Source: Thiotrichales bacterium
GTDB taxonomy: Bacteria > Pseudomonadota > Gammaproteobacteria > UWMA-0217
Length of the DNA stretch: 33,008 nt
NCBI GenBank assembly: GCA_024763135.1
Contig: JANTGD010000004.1
Location: 1-33,008, forward strand
Direction of reading: 5' to 3'
In this document: one piece after another, positions 1 through 6,345 of the stretch
Layout: each line of letters begins with the position of its first letter
Position numbering within the stretch: the first letter of the stretch is position 1
Program-made: the position numbers and the translations under genes
The notes under the pieces: generated by a model
What the model saw: only the letters and a program-made list of their open reading frames with translations
Told to the model about the DNA's origin: nothing
The model's database searches: none

Positions 1-130
1 CTTGAATTGGCGACGGCCAGTCCTGCGCTCGCGCGCCTACCGGCTGACCGCTTTCCGGCTCGCTGTAGCCGCCAATATCGTGTTGACGATGTACTAGTAC
101 ATCGTCCAGACGGGTGCTTGTGCTGAGATG
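1..130. other. Window edge, no gene; 3' flank of yhbY
   Basis: No open frame with family resemblance can be seen here. The stretch lies downstream of yhbY, which reads leftwards, and contains the perfect palindrome listed separately. It may continue into a gene outside the window. Confidence 0.5.
85..106. repeat. Perfect 22-bp palindrome downstream of yhbY
   Basis: The arms GACGATGTA and TACATCGTC surround a central CTAG, so the whole 22 bp equals its own reverse complement. It begins 25 nt past the yhbY stop in the leftward direction. As RNA it would make a 9-bp stem with a 4-nt loop, but no T-run follows on either strand, so it is not a standard intrinsic terminator. It could be a protein-binding operator or a 3'-end stabilising hairpin. 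The function is unknown. Confidence 0.75.
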
Positions 131-436
131 CTAGCGGTGCGGCAGCGCTATCCGGGATTTTTGTGAATTGCGTTTGAACAAGAGGGCGGTAGAGCCGGTC
201 TGCCCAACGAGCTGCGCCTGCGTTTGCGAGCATAAGCTATCTAATAGCTGATGCCGCTCTGGTCGGTCCGCGCCGCGCATACGGATCTTGATCAGTTCAT
301 GCGCATCCAATGCCTCTGCGGTGGCCGTGATCACCGTCTCCTTTAAGCCCTGTTCCGCAATCATTACTACGGGTTTGAGGTGGTGTCCAAGTCGTTTGAG
401 GTGTTGGCGCTGTTTCGCTGTTAGTGAATTGTGCAT
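131..436 (-). CDS. yhbY: YhbY family (CRM-domain) RNA-binding protein
   Basis: This encodes a 101-residue single-domain CRM (KH-like) protein. In E. coli the family associates with pre-50S ribosomal particles. The match is clear from the N-terminal pattern LTAKQRQHLKRLGHHLKPVV, then a glycine-containing loop (EQGLKE), the HELIKIRM strand, and a C-terminal LLFKRN strand. I chose the start at 436 (MHNSLTAKQ) because homologues begin just before this pattern. The open frame extends upstream to 514, and an ATG at 466 has a G-rich stretch upstream that could serve as an SD, so a slightly longer form is possible. It diverges from rlmE, an arrangement common in gammaproteobacteria. The assignment is confident; the exact start is not. 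Confidence 0.9.
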   Translation of the reverse strand: MHNSLTAKQRQHLKRLGHHLKPVVMIAEQGLKETVITATAEALDAHELIKIRMRGADRPERHQLLDSLCSQTQAQLVGQTGSTALLFKRNSQKSRIALPHR

Positions 437-511
437 CGGGGGATTGTAGAGCTTCTGTGGCCTCATTGCGAGTGAGCCCCCCATTAGCGCATGTCGTAAA
501 ACATCATGACA

Positions 512-532
512 CACGAGAAAATAAAGCTCGTG
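512..532. other. Hairpin between yhbY and rlmE
   Basis: CACGAG and CTCGTG form a perfect 6-bp stem around a 9-nt A/T-rich loop. It sits in the divergent region upstream of yhbY. There is no T-run, so it is not a terminator. It could be an operator or a leader hairpin of yhbY. Confidence 0.35.
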
Positions 533-657
533 CAGCGTGGTAACTAAGGGCTCATCCCATAAAACTCATGCGTTATTGTTCTACGGAAAATCAGCTCAAA
601 CTGCCCCTGAACTGCGGACTCATTGCGTTTGTCACCGAAAGTTTTCTCGCCTTGCGC

Positions 658-686
658 TTGACCGTATCTTTAGCACAATCTATTAC
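658..686 (+). promoter_or_regulatory. Sigma70-type promoter P1 for rlmE-ftsH
   Basis: A -35 box TTGACC (5/6) at 658-663, a 17-nt spacer and a -10 box TATTAC (4/6) at 681-686 predict a start near 693. That gives rlmE a leader of about 190 nt. Both boxes and the spacing are close to consensus. Confidence 0.55.
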
Positions 687-743
687 ACTGGCCTGCACTC
701 GTCATTGGCGGATCTGTGCAGCAGTGTGTTTGTCCACACGGTA

Positions 744-772
744 TTGACGATGCGTTTCAATTGTTGCATAAG
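744..772 (+). promoter_or_regulatory. Second promoter-like site P2 upstream of rlmE
   Basis: TTGACG (5/6) at 744-749, a 17-nt spacer, then CATAAG (4/6) at 767-772. The start would be near 779, about 100 nt before the rlmE ATG. It is weaker than P1; the two could act in tandem. Confidence 0.4.
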
Positions 773-880
773 TGCTGATAGATTGTTTTAGTAACCCCCA
801 CTCTGTCCGCTTCCTTTGAGAGGGAGAGGGCATGATTGTGTAACCGGTGATGCCACGAATGATCATAGAGGGGTCGAAGT

Positions 881-1501
881 ATGGCGCGCAGTAAAACCAG
901 CCAGCGCTGGTTGGATGAGCATTTCTCCGATGCCTATGTGAAACGTGCCCAAAAGGAGGGCTGGCGTGCCCGGGCGGTTTTTAAGCTCCAGGAACTAAAT
1001 GATCGTTATCAACTGCTCAAGCAGGGAATGACGGTCATCGATCTTGGTGCGGCACCAGGGAGCTGGAGTGAGTATGCGGCTCATGTGCTCGATGGGCGAG
1101 GGCGGGTGATCGCGAACGATCTATTGCCTATGGACAGGATAGCCAGTGTTGAGTTCATCGAGGGTGATTTTACAGAAGCATCGGTGCTACAGGCGTTACT
1201 CGATAGCTTGGCGGGGCAGGCTGCGGGGCTTGTGATGTCGGATATGGCCCCCAATATGAGTGGAGTAGGAGCGGTGGATCAGCCCCGGGCAATGTATCTG
1301 GCAGAGCTGGCCCTTGATCTGGCGTTGCAAACTCAGGCGCCGGGAGGCAGTTTTTTAGTGAAGCTTTTTCAAGGCACTGGCTTCGACGACTACCTGACCA
1401 CTTTGCGGCGCCACTACAAAACTGTGATCGTACGCAAACCTAAAGCCTCGCGTCCCCGTAGCCGAGAGGTCTATGCATTGGCGAGAGGCTTTGAAGTGTA
1501 G
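881..1501 (+). CDS. rlmE: 23S rRNA (uridine-2'-O)-methyltransferase RlmE
   Basis: RlmE (FtsJ/RrmJ) uses S-adenosylmethionine to methylate the 2'-hydroxyl of U2552 in the A loop of 23S rRNA, a late step of 50S assembly. The 206-residue protein has the normal length. The SAM-binding loop VIDLGAAPGSWSEYA lies at about residues 52-66. The catalytic K-D-K-E tetrad is visible as K35 (AVFKLQE), D121 (MSDMAPN), K161 (FLVKLFQG) and E196 (SREVYALA). The ATG follows a good SD (AGAGGGG). It is followed by ftsH after 130 nt, the conserved rlmE-ftsH pairing; in E. coli the pair is heat-inducible, but I see no clear sigma32 promoter here. Confidence 0.97.
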   Translation: MARSKTSQRWLDEHFSDAYVKRAQKEGWRARAVFKLQELNDRYQLLKQGMTVIDLGAAPGSWSEYAAHVLDGRGRVIANDLLPMDRIASVEFIEGDFTEASVLQALLDSLAGQAAGLVMSDMAPNMSGVGAVDQPRAMYLAELALDLALQTQAPGGSFLVKLFQGTGFDDYLTTLRRHYKTVIVRKPKASRPRSREVYALARGFEV

Positions 1502-1570
1502 TATGGTCAAACGTTGATTGTGTCACTGAGCTTTGTGCGGGAATTGGTTCGATATGCTCGTGCATCGCTA

Positions 1571-1594
1571 GAATTTAGACAGAGTCTTAAATTC
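1571..1594 (+). promoter_or_regulatory. Hairpin in the ftsH leader
   Basis: GAATTTAGAC (1571-1580) pairs with GTCTTAAATTC (1584-1594) in ten base pairs with a single bulged T and a 3-nt AGA loop. It lies 9 nt before the upstream ORF and 38 nt before the ftsH start. No T-run follows, so termination is unlikely. It could be an operator in DNA or a stability or translation element in RNA. Confidence 0.45.
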
Positions 1595-1602
1595 GAGTAA
1601 GG

Positions 1603-1635
1603 ATGAATCAATCCTCAGAGGATATAGCATTTTGA
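1603..1635 (+). CDS. Possible 10-codon leader ORF overlapping the ftsH start
   Basis: ATG at 1603 opens a frame MNQSSEDIAF that stops at TGA 1633-1635. The stop overlaps the ftsH TTG codon (TTGA). A partial SD (GAG, 1595-1597) lies 5 nt upstream of the ATG. The overlap would allow translational coupling or re-initiation. Expression is not shown, and the ORF is short enough to occur by chance, so this is a candidate only. Confidence 0.3.
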   Translation: MNQSSEDIAF

Positions 1636-3572
1636 ATGATCTGGTTAAAAATCTAATACTTTGGGTGGTGATAGCGATTGTATTGATGTCTGTCTTCAAC
1701 GGCTTCAATCAACCTTCTACACCCTCTTCTGCCCTTTCTTACACTCAATTCATTAATGAGGTTAAAACGGGACGCGTTAAGGCAGTGCGCATCGACGGAC
1801 GCAAGGTCGAGGGCGTAACCAGCACGGGTGAACGCTTTGTGACGTATACGCCAAACGATCCCGAAATGGTGAATGACCTGCTGGCCAATAATGTCGAGAT
1901 TCAGGCATCGCCACCGCAGCAGCGGTCCTTGTTGCTGGACATTCTGATTAGCTGGTTCCCAATGCTGCTACTGATTGGGGTGTGGATTTTCTTCCTGCGC
2001 CAAATGCAAGGCGGTGGGGGCGGCCGGGGGGCGATGTCTTTTGGTAAAAGCAAAGCCCGACTGATGGGTGAAGACCAGATCAAGGTCGGTTTCTCTGATG
2101 TCGCCGGTTGTGAAGAAGCGAAAGATGAAGTTGCTGAATTGGTCGAATTCCTCAGAGATCCGGGTAAATTCCAGAAACTGGGTGGGCAGATTCCCCGGGG
2201 CGTGCTGATGGTTGGCCCTCCCGGAACCGGTAAGACCCTGCTTGCAAAAGCCATTGCCGGTGAGGCAAAGGTGCCGTTTTTCAGTATCTCTGGCTCGGAT
2301 TTTGTTGAGATGTTCGTGGGCGTTGGAGCCTCTCGCGTCCGAGACATGTTCGAGCAGGCCAAAAAACATGCGCCATGCATTATCTTCATTGATGAGATCG
2401 ATGCTGTTGGCCGGCACCGGGGTGCTGGATTAGGTGGCGGACACGATGAGCGGGAGCAGACCCTGAACCAGTTGCTGGTTGAAATGGATGGTTTCGATGG
2501 TAAGGAGGGGATCATCGTTATAGCGGCGACCAACCGGCCCGATGTATTGGATCCTGCGTTGCTGCGGCCTGGGCGCTTTGATCGTCAAGTCGTCGTTCCG
2601 TTGCCCGATGTCCGTGGTCGAGAGCAAATCCTGAAGGTGCATATGCGCAAAGTGCCCCTCGGGGAGAATGTCAAACCTTCCGTTATCGCTCGGGGCACGC
2701 CAGGATTCTCCGGTGCCGATCTGGCCAATCTGGTCAACGAGGCTGCCTTGTTTGCCGCACGCGCAAATAAGAAAACCGTGGATATGGAGGAGTTTGAAAA
2801 AGCCAAGGATAAGATCATGATGGGCGCCGAACGGAAGTCCATGGTGATGAAAGAGGAAGAAAAGAAACTCACTGCGTATCATGAAGCCGGGCATGCAATC
2901 GTTGGCCGCCTGGTCCCCGATCATGATCCTGTCTACAAGGTTAGTATCATCCCTAGAGGGCGTGCGCTGGGCGTGACGATGTTCCTGCCTGAAGAAGACC
3001 GATACAGCATGAGCAAACAGCACCTTGAGAGCCAGATCTCCAGTCTGTTTGGTGGGCGACTGGCCGAAGAACTCATTTTTGGCCCCGAGCATGTGACGAC
3101 GGGCGCAAGTAACGACATTGAGCGTGCGACTGATATTGCACGCAATATGGTGACCAAATGGGGTTTGTCGGAAAAGCTGGGACCACTTGCCTATACTGAA
3201 GAGGAGGGTGAGGTGTTTCTGGGTCGCTCCGTCACGCAGCATAAAAACATGTCTGATGAAACCGCGCATGTCATCGATGAGGAGATCCGACACATTATCG
3301 ATCAAAATTTCGATCGCGCTAAGCGCTTGTTGATTGAAAATGAGGAAAAACTGCATTTGATGGCAGATGCGCTCATGAAATATGAAACAATCGATAGTGA
3401 TCAGATCGATGCAATAATGGAAGGCCGGATTCCTGGGCCACCAGCGGATTGGACCGATGACGACGACAGTGATACGCCCGATGCAGGTGTGCCAGTATCG
3501 TCCGGAGATCAGGGCGAGTCTCCCGGGAATGAAAAGGGGGATACCTTCGGGAAACCTGCCGGACAGGTTTGA
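1632..3572 (+). CDS. ftsH: ATP-dependent zinc metalloprotease FtsH
   Basis: FtsH is a membrane-anchored hexameric AAA+ protease that degrades misfolded membrane proteins and regulators such as sigma32 and LpxC in E. coli. The 646-residue protein shows TM1 at about 5-22, a periplasmic region, TM2 at about 104-123, a glycine-rich linker, Walker A GPPGTGKT (195-202), Walker B IIFIDEID (250-257), the second region of homology ATNRPDVLDPALLRPGRFDR (299-318), and zinc ligands HEAGH (417-421) with D495. The acidic/Gly/Pro tail from about 606 is variable. The start is probably TTG at 1632, giving MNDLVKNLILW, which matches the usual N-terminus; AGAGGA lies 9 nt upstream and no in-frame ATG is available. 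A 10-codon ORF ends across this start. Confidence 0.97.
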   Translation: MNDLVKNLILWVVIAIVLMSVFNGFNQPSTPSSALSYTQFINEVKTGRVKAVRIDGRKVEGVTSTGERFVTYTPNDPEMVNDLLANNVEIQASPPQQRSLLLDILISWFPMLLLIGVWIFFLRQMQGGGGGRGAMSFGKSKARLMGEDQIKVGFSDVAGCEEAKDEVAELVEFLRDPGKFQKLGGQIPRGVLMVGPPGTGKTLLAKAIAGEAKVPFFSISGSDFVEMFVGVGASRVRDMFEQAKKHAPCIIFIDEIDAVGRHRGAGLGGGHDEREQTLNQLLVEMDGFDGKEGIIVIAATNRPDVLDPALLRPGRFDRQVVVPLPDVRGREQILKVHMRKVPLGENVKPSVIARGTPGFSGADLANLVNEAALFAARANKKTVDMEEFEKAKDKIMMGAERKSMVMKEEEKKLTAYHEAGHAIVGRLVPDHDPVYKVSIIPRGRALGVTMFLPEEDRYSMSKQHLESQISSLFGGRLAEELIFGPEHVTTGASNDIERATDIARNMVTKWGLSEKLGPLAYTEEEGEVFLGRSVTQHKNMSDETAHVIDEEIRHIIDQNFDRAKRLLIENEEKLHLMADALMKYETIDSDQIDAIMEGRIPGPPADWTDDDDSDTPDAGVPVSSGDQGESPGNEKGDTFGKPAGQV

Positions 3573-3644
3573 AGCATCAGTGCGGTAACGCAAACGATTT
3601 GCATCATTTCGCGTCACTACTGAGAGAATTGTAGGAATGAAGTT

Positions 3645-3740
3645 ACTGCTCAGACTGCCGCTGAAATACGCCAGATCAAGGCGATAAAATGTGAGTTTAC
3701 AAATTCAATGATCATTTTTAACGCAGAGCTGACGCATTTT
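3645..3740 (+). repeat. Dispersed repeat copy A with inverted ends
   Basis: The segment matches 23333-23428 at about 80% identity by eye. Both contain CTGAAATRCGCCAGATCAAG on the left, GAGTTTA in the middle and ACGCAGAGCTGRCG on the right. Within this copy the ends are inverted: AAATACGCCAG (3664-3674) pairs with CTGACGCATTT (3729-3739), 9 of 11. It is non-coding and lies in the ftsH-folP gap. It resembles a small palindromic mobile repeat (MITE- or REP-like), but I do not recognise the family. Confidence 0.75.
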
Positions 3741-3749
3741 AGGAGTTAA

Positions 3750-3777
3750 TTGAGTCGTTACCATTTCGCTTGATAAT
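3750..3777 (+). promoter_or_regulatory. Probable folP-glmM promoter next to a terminator
   Basis: TTGAGT (3750-3755), a 16-nt spacer and GATAAT (3772-3777, 5/6) make a reasonable sigma70 promoter. The predicted start, near 3784, falls inside the left arm of the hairpin at 3778-3800. Transcripts from here would therefore lack most of that arm and escape termination. Confidence 0.45.
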
Positions 3778-3809
3778 GAAGGCCCTTGATTAGGGCCTTC
3801 GGTGTTTTT
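3778..3809 (+). terminator. Intrinsic terminator after ftsH
   Basis: GAAGGCCC (3778-3785) and GGGCCTTC (3793-3800) form a perfect 8-bp stem with a 7-nt loop, followed by GGTG and five Ts (3805-3809). It would end ftsH transcripts. It sits 2 nt before the folP ATG, so it also occupies the place where folP's ribosome-binding site should be. Confidence 0.8.
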
Positions 3810-3811
3810 GT

Positions 3812-4627
3812 ATGTCATTCATCCGTGCTTCACGTCCCCTCGTTATGGGGGTTCTCAACGTCACCCCTGACTCCTTCTCCGATGGGGGCGCTTTTGTCAC
3901 GCAAGCGCGAGCCCTGCGGCATGCGGAGCGCATGGTTGCCGAGGGTGTCGATATCATTGATATTGGGGGAGAGTCCACGCGACCGGGTGCGCCGGAGGTC
4001 AGTGTCGACACAGAGCTCAAGCGTGTCTTGCCGATCATCGAAGTGCTGCGCCGCGAACTGGAAATTCCGATCTCTATCGATACGAGCAAACCTCAAGTCA
4101 TGCAGGCAGCATTGGAGGCTGGCGCCGCGATGATCAACGATGTGCGTGCGCTACAGGCGCCGGGGGCTTTAGAGGCGGTGGCCAATTCCGATGTGCCAGT
4201 GTGTCTCATGCACATGCAAGGAAATCCGCGCACGATGCAAACTGAACCACAGTACGGAAATGTGGTCGAGGATATTATCGGGTTTTTGACAACACGGGTT
4301 AATGTCTGTCGATTGGCTGGCATTGCGGACGAGCGGATAGTGGTCGATCCGGGATTTGGGTTTGGCAAGACAGTGGCGCAAAACTACGCCTTGTTGAAAT
4401 CGCTGCCGGAGTTGGTTGCGCTAGGTTACCCGGTGCTGGTTGGGGTGTCGCGGAAGTCGATGATTGGGCAGGTTTTGAAGGTACCGATTGAGACGCGCGA
4501 CCCGGCCAGTGCGGTACTAGCGGGATTTGCTGTCGAACGAGGTGCGCAAATACTCAGAGTCCACAACGTAGCGCTGACACGGCAGGCCATTGATTTGGCG
4601 CTCGCGCTGATAAGAGGGATTGAATGA
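3812..4627 (+). CDS. folP: Dihydropteroate synthase FolP
   Basis: FolP condenses 6-hydroxymethyl-7,8-dihydropterin pyrophosphate with p-aminobenzoate to dihydropteroate in folate synthesis; it is the sulfonamide target. The 271-residue TIM-barrel protein has all the signature loops: MGVLNVTPDSFSDGG from residue 12, DIGGESTRPGA (50-60), ISIDTSKP (87-94), MIND (107-110), DPGFGFGKT (179-187), GVSRKSMIG (211-219) and RVHNV (249-253). The ATG at 3812 is the only plausible start, because an in-frame TAG lies at 3791. It has no Shine-Dalgarno; a terminator stem and T-run lie immediately upstream. The stop overlaps glmM (ATGA), so the two are translationally coupled. Confidence 0.96.
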   Translation: MSFIRASRPLVMGVLNVTPDSFSDGGAFVTQARALRHAERMVAEGVDIIDIGGESTRPGAPEVSVDTELKRVLPIIEVLRRELEIPISIDTSKPQVMQAALEAGAAMINDVRALQAPGALEAVANSDVPVCLMHMQGNPRTMQTEPQYGNVVEDIIGFLTTRVNVCRLAGIADERIVVDPGFGFGKTVAQNYALLKSLPELVALGYPVLVGVSRKSMIGQVLKVPIETRDPASAVLAGFAVERGAQILRVHNVALTRQAIDLALALIRGIE

Positions 4628-5973
4628 CTAGAAAATATTTTGGTACAGATGGGATCCGGGCCAAAGTTGGTGATACTGTTATGTCGCCCGACTTTATTCT
4701 TAAACTGGGATGGGCTGCGGGTAAGGTCTTAGCCAATGGCCACAGGGGTGTTGTGCTGATCGGCAAAGACACGCGCGTATCGGGTTACATGCTTGAATCA
4801 TCACTGCAGGCAGGGTTGTCTGCGGCCGGTGTCGATATCCGTTTGCTGGGGCCGATGCCCACTCCAGCAGTTGCTTACCTTACGCGTACCTTCCGAGCCT
4901 CGGCAGGGATTGTGATCAGCGCGTCACACAATCCATTTGATGATAATGGGGTCAAATTCTTTTCGGGAGAGGGCGTCAAGCTGCCGGATGATGTTGAACT
5001 TCAGATTGAGCAGTATCTCGAGCAGCCGATGCAGGTTGTACCTTCCGGAAAACTGGGTAAGGCCAAGCGAGTCGATGATGCAACTGGTCGGTACATTGAA
5101 TTTTGCAAGCGGACTATACCTTCATCGGAAGCCCTCCATGGGCTGAAATTGGTGGTCGACTGCGCAAATGGCGCAAGTTATAACAGCGCACCCTATGTGT
5201 TTCGCGAACTTGGCGCTGAAGTGATTACGATCGGGGCATCGCCGGATGGTTTTAATATCAACCGCGATTGTGGGGCGACCGCGCCACAACGGCTCTGCGA
5301 TGCTGTTGTGAGCAATCAGGCGGATTTGGGTATTGCGTTGGACGGTGATGGAGACCGGTTGATTATGGCGGACCATCGTGGCGAGGTAGTAGACGGTGAC
5401 GAGGCACTCTATATTATTGCGCAGGGGCGGCGCCATGATGCAACGGCTTTTCCCGGTGGGGTGGTCGGCACGTTGATGTCCAATTTAGGGTTGGAAATTG
5501 CGCTGCGAAATCTCGATATCCCGTTTGAACGCGCGAAGGTCGGCGATCGGTATGTCATGGAAAAACTGTTGGCGCAGGGGTGGACCTTGGGGGGAGAGTC
5601 ATCAGGGCATATCATTTGTCTCGACCGAACCTCCACAGGGGACGGAATCGTGGCGGCTTTGCAGGTTTTACATGTTGTTGTCAACACCGGGCGTTCGTTG
5701 CATGATCTCAAACAGGGCATGCAACGTTTTCCACAAAAGCTCGTCAATGTACCGTTGAGCAAAAAAATTGATTTGAATGGTTCCGAAACCGTTCGTGCAG
5801 CCGTGCGCGATGTGGAAGGCTCTTTGGCAGACCGGGGTCGTGTTCTCTTGCGACCATCGGGCACCGAGCCATTGATACGGGTGATGGTGGAAGGCCAGGA
5901 GGAAAGCCTGGTAGACCGCTATGCGGAACAGATCGCTGATGCGGTACGCGAGGCTGCAGCTGCTGCTGGGTGA
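4624..5973 (+). CDS. glmM: Phosphoglucosamine mutase GlmM
   Basis: GlmM converts glucosamine-6-phosphate to glucosamine-1-phosphate, feeding UDP-GlcNAc synthesis for peptidoglycan and lipopolysaccharide. It is a 449-residue protein of the alpha-D-phosphohexomutase family with four domains. Visible sites are the N-terminal FGTDGIR (6-12), the phosphoserine loop ISASHNP with active Ser101, the Mg2+ loop DGDGDR (240-245), the sugar-binding loop GGESSGH (323-329) and the phosphate-binding loop RPSGTEP (410-416). The length is normal. AAGAGGG upstream is a good SD, and the gene overlaps folP by 4 nt. The folP-glmM pair is the usual gammaproteobacterial arrangement. Confidence 0.97.
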   Translation: MTRKYFGTDGIRAKVGDTVMSPDFILKLGWAAGKVLANGHRGVVLIGKDTRVSGYMLESSLQAGLSAAGVDIRLLGPMPTPAVAYLTRTFRASAGIVISASHNPFDDNGVKFFSGEGVKLPDDVELQIEQYLEQPMQVVPSGKLGKAKRVDDATGRYIEFCKRTIPSSEALHGLKLVVDCANGASYNSAPYVFRELGAEVITIGASPDGFNINRDCGATAPQRLCDAVVSNQADLGIALDGDGDRLIMADHRGEVVDGDEALYIIAQGRRHDATAFPGGVVGTLMSNLGLEIALRNLDIPFERAKVGDRYVMEKLLAQGWTLGGESSGHIICLDRTSTGDGIVAALQVLHVVVNTGRSLHDLKQGMQRFPQKLVNVPLSKKIDLNGSETVRAAVRDVEGSLADRGRVLLRPSGTEPLIRVMVEGQEESLVDRYAEQIADAVREAAAAAG

Positions 5974-6345
5974 GCGGCACGCCTGTCCGGAATGAACGAC
6001 TGTGGGCGCTTTGGTTGTGCCCCGGTTGTCCGGTATCAGCTTCTTTAGTCTCTTCTGTCAGCGGTTTACTTTGCTAAAGTAATAAAACCTCACTATCCAG
6101 CCCATTTGCAATGGCTCGCTCAAGGGCCGTCATACAGCATACCGTGATAATGTGTCCACGCTATGCCAATTCATGCTGATGGCAAAGAAGCAGAGCGGCA
6201 AGTTGTCGCGATGCATGCCCACCTCCTATTACTGCACAGGCTGCTCTTCAGTACGAACCTACCCCTTTTTCATATTGATTTCTCCAATCGCGATGGGTAA
6301 GCTTGCCGGCTTCGAACGCGAGGTAATGAACTAGAGGCTTTAGAG
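5974..6345. other. Gene-free gap glmM/tpiA (372 nt)
   Basis: A 60-codon open frame (6152-6334) has no recognisable family and is not called. An A/T-rich inverted repeat TTACTTT-GCT-AAAGTAA occupies 6066-6082. A lone -10-like GATAAT is at 6146-6151 without a convincing -35. I see no intrinsic terminator for glmM. The SD of tpiA (TAGAGG) lies at the right edge. Confidence 0.45.

Larger units (their letters stand above)
515..880. other. Gene-free divergent region yhbY/rlmE (366 nt)
   Basis: The only rightward open frame of note (537-791) has no recognisable family, a cysteine/histidine-rich composition and no clear ribosome site, so I do not call it. The stretch contains two sigma70-like promoters pointing at rlmE (listed separately). 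At 594-611 a short segment resembles the left end of the dispersed repeat found at 3645 and 23333. Confidence 0.5.

Noticed and set aside
537..791. 84-codon open frame upstream of rlmE
   Set aside because: No family resemblance, no SD, and it spans both predicted promoters and the partial repeat.
2430..3617. 395-codon open frame antisense to ftsH
   Set aside because: It lies entirely opposite the conserved FtsH coding region, has no recognisable domain, and its length follows from the codon use of the sense gene.
6066..6082. A/T-rich inverted repeat TTACTTT-GCT-AAAGTAA
   Set aside because: The stem is weak and has no T-run, so it is not a credible terminator; too short to argue for an operator alone.
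6152..6334. 60-codon open frame between glmM and tpiA
   Set aside because: No SD or family resemblance; the length is expected by chance in a 372-nt gap.
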